Positions 43,039 through 50,103 of a stretch of DNA of 64,000 nt are shown here, piece by piece. Within the stretch, counting starts at the first letter, position 1. The number at the start of each line of letters is the position of its first letter. The position numbers were made by a program, and so were the translations under genes. A model generated the notes under the pieces. The model saw only the letters and a program-made list of their open reading frames with translations. It did not search any database and was not told the origin of the DNA. Source of the stretch: Methanobacteriota archaeon. Lineage in GTDB: Archaea; Methanobacteriota; Methanobacteria; Methanobacteriales; Methanobacteriaceae. Where the stretch lies: assembly GCA_023411115.1 (NCBI GenBank), contig JAEYPF010000010.1:248001-312000 (forward strand), given 5' to 3'.

Positions 43039-43054
43039 GTGGTGGTCGCCTCCA
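43039..43054 (-). repeat. 18-bp dispersed repeat, copy e (ATG variant)
   Basis: The minus-strand reading is AT-GGAGGCGACCACCAC, so the TTG of the other copies is ATG here (M-E-A-T-T-T). Sixteen of 18 positions are the same as the other four. Confidence 0.75.
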
Positions 43055-43156
43055 TTTTCCCATCTAATTCGCTATGGGTTGTCGAATTATTCACTACTAT
43101 AGTTGTGAACGTTAATTACTTCATTTAAACTCCTAAATATAATTTATTGACAATGC

Positions 43157-43214
43157 CATGATGTAGTCAAGTCATTTTTTGACTCCAGTACATCATTGAC
43201 TTGAGTACATCATG
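43157..43214. repeat. Three copies of an 18-bp CATGATGTANTCAAGTCA-type sequence
   Basis: One copy on the plus strand (CATGATGTAGTCAAGTCA, 43157-43174) and two tandem copies on the minus strand (43180-43196 and 43197-43214; ATGATGTACTGGAGTCA and CATGATGTACTCAAGTCA). All lie just downstream of the RHH gene at 43241. This arrangement suits a repressor operator, or iterons of a replication origin. Confidence 0.75.
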
Positions 43215-43240
43215 CACTTATTATTATTGTCATGACAACA

Positions 43241-43387
43241 TCATATTTTCTGCTCATTACACCATTTCTTGAGAGCTTCAACAGCACCTTTAGAAAGACG
43301 CCCTTGTTTATCACCATATTTTAACCTTGTTAATTCTCTAAATGTGTCTTCAAGGTCATCTGGTAAGTTTACAGTGATTGCTCCCAT
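43241..43387 (-). CDS. Ribbon-helix-helix DNA-binding protein (48 residues)
   Basis: A 48-residue protein, below common ORF length limits. It begins GAITVNLPDDLEDTFREL (strand and first helix) and continues RLSKGAVEALKKWCNEQ (second helix), the strand-helix-helix fold of CopG/Arc/NikR-type proteins. GGAGG lies eight bases before the ATG. Its stop is 27 bases from the triple operator cluster, its likely binding site. Probably the key switch regulator of the provirus. Confidence 0.72.
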   Translation of the reverse strand: MGAITVNLPDDLEDTFRELTRLKYGDKQGRLSKGAVEALKKWCNEQKI

Positions 43388-43572
43388 TATAATCTGCCTC
43401 CAAGGTTTAGTTTTAATTTCGTATTATTTAAAAAGAGTACTAAGAGAGCATTTGAAAAGTAATCCATTTATTAACGTTTTTTATGAACTATGAAATCATA
43501 AGGATATGAATAGTGTTTATGATTAGAAAAATTATATAGTGAATAGAAAACCATCTTTAAATTTAAGGGGGT

Positions 43573-45261
43573 ATGTTTTTGGTTATAACTGAGGATGATA
43601 TTAATTCCACAAATGAACAGCCTTTTATGAATCACTTAGAATGGGAAGGATTGCAAGAAAAGTATATTATGGGAGATTATAATGAAATAAATTCAGAATC
43701 ACTGCCTCCTGGATCCAAAAAAATTGAGATATTTAGAAATAAAGACTACAAAATTAAAGGTAAATTAACTGGAGATTTTAAAAGATTAGATGATATGAAT
43801 ATTCTTAATGGCAAACTAGATCCAAAGAATAAGTTTATACCTTTTAAACATTTTAAAATCTTAGACATTGATGCAGAGTATGAAATTAAATGTTCTTTTA
43901 AAAATACACGCTGTACACATAATATAATAGAAGGCAGAAGTTTTAGTTCTGATATGAATATATCATACTTAAAAAGGGACTTTACTAAATCTGAATTTAG
44001 AGAAATGTCTAAAAAACCAAAATTATCTTGGTTTACAGAATGGTTTTTAAATGGCCCTAGAAATTTACAATATGGAGGTTCAATTCGTTATTCGTTATGC
44101 AAAAAATATATTAAGCAAATGGAACTCCCTACTTATCCTGCTATAAGATTTAATCATAAATTATATAAGGATTTCTTAAATAAGGAGAACTACAATTTAA
44201 AACAAAAATATTACAAACGGGGAAGTAAGTTAAAAGGCTACTTATTTGTTGAATTCGAAGATAATGATGGCAATGATAAATATTTTACAATTCAATCAGT
44301 TCCAGATCATATTGGCCCTCCTTGGTCTAAAAAAATATCTATTGAGTATAAAATCGACTGGTGGATGCCTACTATTGAAGAAAGACAAAAAATAAATGAA
44401 ATTGTTAGTTTTCTAATGGGACGACAACTAATTAGTATAGGTTACGCAAAATATGATGAAAATGGCATGCTATTTGAAGATTGCTCGTATAATCCCAATA
44501 TTTCTGATGGTATACATTTACAAGATCTATGTAAAGCCAATGATATCCCCCCGGTAGATACAATTAAAGACCAGCTAGAATTAACTAAGAACAATATACA
44601 TAAATACAATATTTCTGTTTATTTAAAAAAATTAATACCTAATTATTTTGCTTTACGGGATAAATTAAATTTACATGATGTATTAGATAAATATTGGCTT
44701 TCACAAGCTATTCCTAAAGAATCGGAAATTATTATTTTGGCAGCTTGCTTGGAATCACTAATTAAATCGTGGTTTAAATCAAATAAAACTAAAAGTAAAG
44801 GAGTATATATATCTAAAAAAGAATTTGATAACAATTTAAAGAGAGGATTGAACTTAATTAAAATTGAATTAGGTGAAATAGAAGATTTAAATCAAGAATT
44901 TAAAGATAAAATATTCAAAACAATTGAAAATTCGTTTCAAATGGCACCTGGTCAAAGGAATAAAAATTTTTTTAAAGAAATTGGATTAAATATAGGTATA
45001 GTAGAAAAAGAAGCTATTATTTACCGAAATAAACCAGTTCATGGCGATATTCTTGTTCAAAATACAACTACAGAAATTGATGAATTTGCAAAGATGATAA
45101 GAATGACTAATGCTTATCGTACACTAGTAAATCGCGCTATACTTAAAATTTTAGATTATGATAATAATTATGTCGACTATTATCACAGTTCATATCATCT
45201 GACTGAAGGCATAAGGCGTATAGATGATCCAATACCCCCACAAGATACATTAATCCTCTAA
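43573..45261 (+). CDS. HEPN-like protein, candidate anti-virus/superinfection exclusion factor
   Basis: A 562-residue protein on the strand opposite to nearly all of the provirus, with its own promoter (AAATTATATAG at ~43535-43545). The N-terminal ~330 residues resemble an ApeA-type N-terminal domain, with beta-rich and WFTEWF segments. The C-terminal ~200 residues are helical and carry the HEPN RNase motif R-x4-H: R485-N-K-P-V-H490 in IIYRNKPVHGD, plus the helix IILAACLESLIKSW. HEPN proteins usually cut RNA in defence systems such as ApeA. Located between integrase and immunity region, a typical cargo (moron) site. Start: ATG 43573 is very close to GGGGG; TTG 43579 is better spaced. Confidence 0.68.
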   Translation: MFLVITEDDINSTNEQPFMNHLEWEGLQEKYIMGDYNEINSESLPPGSKKIEIFRNKDYKIKGKLTGDFKRLDDMNILNGKLDPKNKFIPFKHFKILDIDAEYEIKCSFKNTRCTHNIIEGRSFSSDMNISYLKRDFTKSEFREMSKKPKLSWFTEWFLNGPRNLQYGGSIRYSLCKKYIKQMELPTYPAIRFNHKLYKDFLNKENYNLKQKYYKRGSKLKGYLFVEFEDNDGNDKYFTIQSVPDHIGPPWSKKISIEYKIDWWMPTIEERQKINEIVSFLMGRQLISIGYAKYDENGMLFEDCSYNPNISDGIHLQDLCKANDIPPVDTIKDQLELTKNNIHKYNISVYLKKLIPNYFALRDKLNLHDVLDKYWLSQAIPKESEIIILAACLESLIKSWFKSNKTKSKGVYISKKEFDNNLKRGLNLIKIELGEIEDLNQEFKDKIFKTIENSFQMAPGQRNKNFFKEIGLNIGIVEKEAIIYRNKPVHGDILVQNTTTEIDEFAKMIRMTNAYRTLVNRAILKILDYDNNYVDYYHSSYHLTEGIRRIDDPIPPQDTLIL

Positions 45262-45274
45262 ATCTCAATAATAA

Positions 45275-46600
45275 TTATTCCTGAGCTTTCTTCCATTTTC
45301 TAAATCTTTTCTGAGTTTCTTCATCATCTTTGAAGAATTCCAGCACAGGCATGGTTTCAATGAATCTCTGCTCTAATCTTTCATGACCTTCCTTAATACT
45401 TTGTAATTCTTTATCTTTTTCCTTTTTTTCCATCAGACGTGTTTCGCGTTCTTTACTTAATTCTTTGATTAAAATATCGTACTCTTTTGTTGTTATTTCT
45501 CTTGTAATAACCTTTTCAATACTTAACTCTTCAACAACACGTTTATATTGTTCTTTAAGCGAATCTATATCTGGCTTAAAATAAGCATCTGTAACTGCAG
45601 CAATTGAATGGCCTAAAAACCAGTCTATAGTTAATTGAGGCACATTATTGCTGTTTAATGTGGAAGCAAAATATTTCCTTAATTTATGACTTGTAAAAAA
45701 ACGGTGGGTTCCTACATATCCGAAATCACATTTATCATTTAACCTGCTGAAGTATTCCAGGAATCCTGGAAAACTCATTTTATTTCCACGTGCTTCAAAA
45801 AGAGGATCATCTAATGATACAATTGGTTTATTTTCTTTAAATCGGTATAATAAATAATAAATAATTGATTGTGTTGATTCAGGGCTGTTGAAGGTTATAT
45901 ATTCCATATTAGTTTTAAAACGCCTTATTTGCCAGGTTCCAATAATATCATTAATATTTTCTCCAAGCTTTTCAGCTATTAGGTATATATTGAATTGTTC
46001 GTTTTCATGAGGTTTGAAGTAATCTGCAATAGCATTAAGGAAGTCCTTATATTTCAGGTTAATTACTTCTGATCTACCCATTCCTGATGAGCTCATGAGT
46101 AAAATAATAGCTTTGTATTTGATGTTGCAATGTTCAAGTACTTTGAGAATATCATCTTTACCAACTACATCTTTACTGGTAATTAATTTCTTTTCAGAGG
46201 TATTACCTATTCTGATTGGTGGAACTTCGATCTCAAATTCCCTATAAAAAGTTTTTACACTGGTAACATATGCTTTAATATGGTTATTAGTATGATTTTG
46301 CTCCGTTAAATAAGAAATATATTCATTAAAGTATTTTTTAATTTTACGATTCTTTTGACGGATCCTTTTATCTTCCTCAATTTCGGCCTCTTCAATCAAA
46401 TAGGAAGGAATTGATAAAAAAGTTATTTTGTCTGATAAGATAATTCCTTCATTTTTCCAATCTTCTACTCGTTTATCTTTAACAAAATTAGAAAATGCTT
46501 TTAATCTAAAAATGTATTGTTTTTTGGTTGAATCTCGTATGGGACGGCTATTTAAGAAATCTTTGACATGTGGGTCCTGGATGATCTCTTCAATATTCAT
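45275..46600 (-). CDS. int: Tyrosine recombinase (integrase)
   Basis: A 441-residue enzyme for provirus integration/excision. It has an N-terminal SAM-like core-binding domain (RDSTKKQYIFRLKAFSNFVKD) and a catalytic domain with Arg in SGMGRSEVINL, the H-x-x-R box in TSHKLRKYFAS, and the final His and Tyr in WFLGHSIAAVTDAYFKP. The C-terminal ~90 residues form a Lys/Glu coiled coil. It starts near a TATA box and two palindromes at 46605-46634, with almost no leader, so it may be translated leaderless. It lies at the right edge of the provirus, as expected. Confidence 0.92.
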   Translation of the reverse strand: MNIEEIIQDPHVKDFLNSRPIRDSTKKQYIFRLKAFSNFVKDKRVEDWKNEGIILSDKITFLSIPSYLIEEAEIEEDKRIRQKNRKIKKYFNEYISYLTEQNHTNNHIKAYVTSVKTFYREFEIEVPPIRIGNTSEKKLITSKDVVGKDDILKVLEHCNIKYKAIILLMSSSGMGRSEVINLKYKDFLNAIADYFKPHENEQFNIYLIAEKLGENINDIIGTWQIRRFKTNMEYITFNSPESTQSIIYYLLYRFKENKPIVSLDDPLFEARGNKMSFPGFLEYFSRLNDKCDFGYVGTHRFFTSHKLRKYFASTLNSNNVPQLTIDWFLGHSIAAVTDAYFKPDIDSLKEQYKRVVEELSIEKVITREITTKEYDILIKELSKERETRLMEKKEKDKELQSIKEGHERLEQRFIETMPVLEFFKDDEETQKRFRKWKKAQE

Positions 46601-46604
46601 ATGA

Positions 46605-46634
46605 ATAGATTGTAATCTATTACTATAAATAGTA
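46605..46634. promoter_or_regulatory. Integrase promoter with two perfect palindromes
   Basis: ATAGATTGTAATCTAT (46605-46620, 7-bp arms) and TACTATAAATAGTA (46621-46634, 6-bp arms) lie directly upstream of the integrase ATG. The second overlaps a TATA box. They may be operators or integrase arm-type sites. The right att site may lie beyond them. Confidence 0.6.
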
Positions 46635-46716
46635 TGGATTAATGTTTACAAATTTCATAAACAACCATCCATAATTTTGCAAATTTAATTTTCTTCCATT
46701 TAAATATCTATTCAAA

Positions 46717-47511
46717 TTAACCTTCAATTATTTTCAATGCTTCTTTAACTTCCATATTATTGTGAACAATTTCTGCAATAGCTCTTGTAGTTTTTCTTGG
46801 TGATTCAGCCTGGAAAACGTTTCTTCCAATTGCAACACCTGCCCCTCCAACATTTACAGCATTTTTAACCATTGTAAGGAGCTGCTCATTTGTTTCAACC
46901 TTAGGGCCTCCAGCTATTACTACAGGAACAGGACATCCACCAACAACTTCCCTGAAAGTTTCTGGATCTCCAGTATAGTTTGTTTTTATTATATCAGCAC
47001 CTAGCTCAGCTCCAGCACGTGCTGCAAGCTTTACGACATCAACATCATGTTCTTCTGCGATTCTTTCTCCTCTAGGATACATCATTGCAATAAGGGGCAT
47101 TCCCCATTCATCACAAATTTCAGAGGTCAATCCAAGTGTCTCAAGCATTTCAGGTTCCATATCAGATCCAACGTTTACATGGACAGATACAGCGTCTGCA
47201 CCGATTTTTACGGCTTTTTCTACCGTTGTAACCAGTACTTTGTGATCTGGATCAGGGCTCAATGAAGTACTGGCTGATAAATGAATTATAAGGCCAATAT
47301 CTGAACCATATCCCCTGTGGCCTGTACCTACCATTCCTTTATGCATTAAAACTGCATTTGCTCCTCCACTAGCAACCTCATCGATTGTTTCGGTCATATT
47401 GCCAATACCTGCTACTGGCCCTATGGAAACACCGTGATCCATGGGTACTATCACAGTTCTTCCCGTCTTCCTATTTATTATTCTTTCAATTCTAATCTTT
47501 TTACCAATCAT
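46717..47511 (-). CDS. 2-amino-3,7-dideoxy-D-threo-hept-6-ulosonate synthase (class I aldolase-like)
   Basis: This 264-residue enzyme makes the first intermediate of the archaeal shikimate-type pathway from aspartate semialdehyde and 6-deoxy-5-ketofructose 1-phosphate. Landmarks: VIVPMDHGVSIGP, GANAVLMHKGM, SVHVNVGSD, the Schiff-base Lys in GADIIKTNYTG, and VVIAGGPKVET then GGAGVAIGRNVFQ. All agree with the methanogen type (MTH579-like). A class I fructose-bisphosphate aldolase is the nearest alternative. Its 3' end lies next to the provirus. A methyltransferase gene is 11 bases upstream. Confidence 0.88.
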   Translation of the reverse strand: MIGKKIRIERIINRKTGRTVIVPMDHGVSIGPVAGIGNMTETIDEVASGGANAVLMHKGMVGTGHRGYGSDIGLIIHLSASTSLSPDPDHKVLVTTVEKAVKIGADAVSVHVNVGSDMEPEMLETLGLTSEICDEWGMPLIAMMYPRGERIAEEHDVDVVKLAARAGAELGADIIKTNYTGDPETFREVVGGCPVPVVIAGGPKVETNEQLLTMVKNAVNVGGAGVAIGRNVFQAESPRKTTRAIAEIVHNNMEVKEALKIIEG

Positions 47512-47522
47512 TAGACATCCTC

Positions 47523-48053
47523 CTACTTAATTTTAGATGACCAGAGTGTAAATTCTTTTAATCTAGGCGGAACACCATCTTTAGCTGATGATTCCAAATA
47601 TCCATATTCAGATTTTATTGTTTCTTCTGTTTTTGATGAATGTATGAAGTCAAGAAGACCTCTATTTCTTATTATTGTATCTCGAGGTTTTAAACTTGAT
47701 GACCATATGAAGAAGACCTTGAAAGTTGTATCTGGATGATAGCCCCCGCCAAGATCTACAGATAGTACGTCACATTTTTTAATTTTCTTTATTACATGCT
47801 CCAGTGTTTCATGAAGCCTTACATCATCTTTTATAAACTCTACATTTTTATATTTATCCACTAAATTCCCCATACTTTCTATTGACTCAGGGCTGTTATC
47901 TAGGGCAATAATTTCACCTTCTGGTGCTAGTCTAGAGATAATTTTTGTGGAATTTCCGATATGACATCCAAGTTCAACAACAATATCGTCTGTTTTTATA
48001 ATATCTTTCAATGCTTCCCTATAAACTTTAATATCATATACTACTTTTATCAT
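47523..48053 (-). CDS. SAM-dependent methyltransferase
   Basis: A 176-residue Rossmann methyltransferase. Motif I is VVELGCHIGNSTKII, followed by GEIIALDNSPESIE (post I). A later acidic strand is CDVLSVDLGGGYHPDTTF. There is no extra domain to name the substrate. It ends 11 bases before the ADH synthase gene on the same strand, so the two are probably co-transcribed. Similar proteins occur in this neighbourhood in Methanobacteriales, but a role in the aromatic pathway is only inferred from position. Confidence 0.8.
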   Translation of the reverse strand: MIKVVYDIKVYREALKDIIKTDDIVVELGCHIGNSTKIISRLAPEGEIIALDNSPESIESMGNLVDKYKNVEFIKDDVRLHETLEHVIKKIKKCDVLSVDLGGGYHPDTTFKVFFIWSSSLKPRDTIIRNRGLLDFIHSSKTEETIKSEYGYLESSAKDGVPPRLKEFTLWSSKIK

Positions 48054-48359
48054 AAAGCTCCCTGATTACGTCTTATAATTTATTAAGGTCTTTAATTTAT
48101 CTGCATTAGGTTTTATCTTTTATCACATTCATGTAAATCATTAATTCATTACTTAAATTAATTATTAGACCTTATCTTTCATATATTTAATTAAAGTCAT
48201 CAAGTTCCAGATTTTCAAGATAGATATTTAATATTCTTATAAATTCAGGATAAACCAGATATCAAAATAGGCAAGTAAATGTTTAAATATCTTAATCAAC
48301 ATATCAATTACTGAAAATGGTTTATTTTATCTAAAAAGATTCAAATGGAGAAAATTTTT
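48054..48359. promoter_or_regulatory. Intergenic region
   Basis: 306 bp of A/T-rich DNA between the minus methyltransferase and plus PRC-barrel gene. Contains likely promoters for both. No frame or strong structure seen. Confidence 0.4.
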
Positions 48360-48572
48360 ATGAAAGCTACAGATATTTTGGGAAAAAAGGTCATTGATAA
48401 AAATGCATTTGAAATAGGAAAAGTTTCTGATTTCGATGTAGACGCTGAAAAATGGGCTATAATTGGAATATACATATCTTCAGGAATTTTAGGGTCCGAT
48501 TTAAGAATAGATATTAATGACGTGGCAAAAGTAGGCGATTACGTTACTTTAAAAATTGAAAAATCTGTTTAA
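48360..48572 (+). CDS. PRC-barrel domain protein
   Basis: A 70-residue protein from ATG 48360; an ATG at 48345 is in frame but overlaps a GGAG that fits as a ribosome-binding site for the second. The sequence is one PRC-barrel: ATDILGKKVIDKNAFEIGKVSDFDVDAEKW ... DLRIDINDVAKVGDYVTLKI. PRC-barrels occur in photosynthetic centre H subunits and RimM, and as small stand-alone proteins of unknown role in methanogens. Confidence 0.85.
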   Translation: MKATDILGKKVIDKNAFEIGKVSDFDVDAEKWAIIGIYISSGILGSDLRIDINDVAKVGDYVTLKIEKSV

Positions 48573-48594
48573 ATATAAATCTACTACTTTATTT

Positions 48595-49842
48595 TTAATC
48601 TAAACTCCTTGCAGCCATTTCACCTGCAAGATAACCTGTTGAAAAAGCTTCCTGTAAATTATAGCCTCCACTAGGGGCACAAAAATCTATAATTTCCCCA
48701 GCAAAATAAATACCTTTTACTATTTTTGATTCCATGGTCTGTGGATCAATTTCTTTTCGGGATATTCCACCGCATGTTACCATAGCTTTCTCAATGGGTA
48801 ATGAACCAGTAATAGTTAAAGGAAAAGCTTTCAATAAGTTTACAAGCTTATTTCTTTCCCCTTTTTTAATCTGATTTACTTTTTTCTTTGGATTTATGTC
48901 TAATAAATCTGTAAATATTGGAATCATTCGATTGGGCACAAAAAGCTTCATAAAATTCTTAAATTCAGTTTTACTCCTCTCTTCAAATTCATTAACTAAT
49001 TTTTCCTCAAGTTTAGGAACTGTCATTTCAGGTTTAAAGTCTATAAAAAGGTTTACTATTTTATTTTTTTCAAGTATTGAAACTATTTGGCTACTTAAAT
49101 CCAATATTAATGGTCCTGAAACCCCAAAATGTGTAAAAATCATATTTCCATTGTCAGAAACTATTTTTCTTTTTCCATATTTAAAAGTAAGGCACACATC
49201 CTCAAGGGATATTCCCTGTAGTTCTTTAACCCATTCTTCACCTGTCTTTAATGGAACGATTCCAGGCCTTAGAGTTGTTACTTTATGTCCAATTTTCTCT
49301 GCAATTTCAAATCCATCACCTGTAGATCCTGTTGCTCCATACGAAATACCTCCAGTGGCTAAAATGATCTTTCTGGTGGCCATATGATTATCATTTCCCA
49401 GGTCCAGACTGAAATAATCTTTTTTCTCTTTAATTTTTATTAGCCTGGTGTTATAGTTTATTTTAACTTTATTCTCTGATAAATACTCCTTTAAAACTTT
49501 TATAACTGACCTTGATTTATCAGTAACTGGAAACACCCGCCCTTCTTTCTCAAACTTAAATTTAAGCCCTTTAGACTCAAAAAATGTCATTAATCTCCTG
49601 TTTGAAAAAGCAGCGAATGCCGATCTAAAAAAGGCTCCCTTTTTACCGAATTTTTCCATGAAATTATCCAGTGATGCGGTGTTCGTTATGTTGCACCTGC
49701 TACTACCTGTAATTTTAAGTTTTTTGCCTATAATATCGTTTCTTTCTATCAATATAACATTTTTACCAAGCTGTCCTGCCCGAATCGCTGCCATCATGCC
49801 TGCCGGCCCCGCACCCACCACAACTACGTCATAAAGTTTCAT
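48595..49842 (-). CDS. FAD-dependent oxidoreductase (BaiN/HI0933 family)
   Basis: A 415-residue flavoprotein. The dinucleotide-binding motif is VVVVGAGPAGMMAAIRAG at the start and a second site is GKKLKITGSSRCNITN. The family signature includes ILATGGISYGATGSTGDGF, LDLSSQI and FAGEIIDFCAPSGGYNLQ. HI0933/BaiN-like enzymes are widespread and poorly characterised, often named aminoacetone oxidase-like. It is single-copy here with no obvious partner. A small PRC-barrel gene converges on it, and a promoter gap precedes the AglB gene. Confidence 0.85.
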   Translation of the reverse strand: MKLYDVVVVGAGPAGMMAAIRAGQLGKNVILIERNDIIGKKLKITGSSRCNITNTASLDNFMEKFGKKGAFFRSAFAAFSNRRLMTFFESKGLKFKFEKEGRVFPVTDKSRSVIKVLKEYLSENKVKINYNTRLIKIKEKKDYFSLDLGNDNHMATRKIILATGGISYGATGSTGDGFEIAEKIGHKVTTLRPGIVPLKTGEEWVKELQGISLEDVCLTFKYGKRKIVSDNGNMIFTHFGVSGPLILDLSSQIVSILEKNKIVNLFIDFKPEMTVPKLEEKLVNEFEERSKTEFKNFMKLFVPNRMIPIFTDLLDINPKKKVNQIKKGERNKLVNLLKAFPLTITGSLPIEKAMVTCGGISRKEIDPQTMESKIVKGIYFAGEIIDFCAPSGGYNLQEAFSTGYLAGEMAARSLD

Positions 49843-50103
49843 AAAATTTCTCCAGTTATGTAAATTAGTTAATTTCTAATTTAAATAAATAAATTTCAAT
49901 TTTTCTAAATTTAAAATCTGTTGATATCATTTTTTAATTCAAACTACTAAATTATTTATTTTAGTAAATAAAAATTGGGTTGAATTCTGGCATTGTATTA
50001 TATAATATAAAATCAATGACTAGATGTATGGATCGATATTCGGTAAATTTCCACCATACAAATTCCATACATTTAATCACTCAAAAAATCAGTGAGGGCC
50101 AAT
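49843..50103 (+). promoter_or_regulatory. AglB promoter and leader with inverted repeat
   Basis: A TATA-like TTATATAATATAAAA at 49997-50011. Downstream, ATGTATGGA (50023-50031) and TCCATACAT (50063-50072) form a long 9-bp inverted repeat that could fold in the leader. The GTG at 50092 is in the ribosome-binding site, with ATG 50104 as the start. Confidence 0.5.

Larger units (their letters stand above)
42913..43240. promoter_or_regulatory. Gap with hairpin, repeat copy e and operator cluster
   Basis: Contains a perfect hairpin GAGAATCC-CGTA-GGATTCTC at 43005-43024, repeat copy e (43039-43054), and three copies of an 18-bp operator-like sequence (43157-43214). The 42495-43094 minus frame runs antisense through the RHH gene and is rejected as a gene. 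Confidence 0.55.
6999..46600. mobile_element. Integrated siphovirus-like provirus of a pseudomurein-walled methanogen
   Basis: A full virus gene set lies between host genes: tyrosine integrase at one end, pseudomurein endoisopeptidase at the other, and between them TerS, TerL, portal, HK97-type protease and capsid, connectors, tail tube, tape measure and tail proteins in canonical order on the minus strand. This is the gene order of psiM2/psiM100-type methanogen siphoviruses (family knowledge). No structural gene is visibly broken, so the provirus may be intact. The ends are set by the outermost viral genes. I looked for direct repeats between 6894-6998 and 46601-46716 and found only an 11-base A/T-only match, so att sites are not assigned. 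Five small genes at 7.7-9.1 kb and the plus-strand gene at 43.6 kb look like cargo. Confidence 0.9.

Noticed and set aside
42495..43094. 199-residue minus-strand frame covering the RHH gene region
   Set aside because: It runs antisense through the well-supported RHH-like gene, has Ser/Phe/Leu-rich noise composition and gains support only from the dispersed repeat at its start. Treated as an artefact of the antisense frame.
49997..50072. Riboswitch upstream of AglB
   Set aside because: Only one 9-bp inverted repeat is present; no known riboswitch pattern is recognised, so it is left as an unassigned leader feature.
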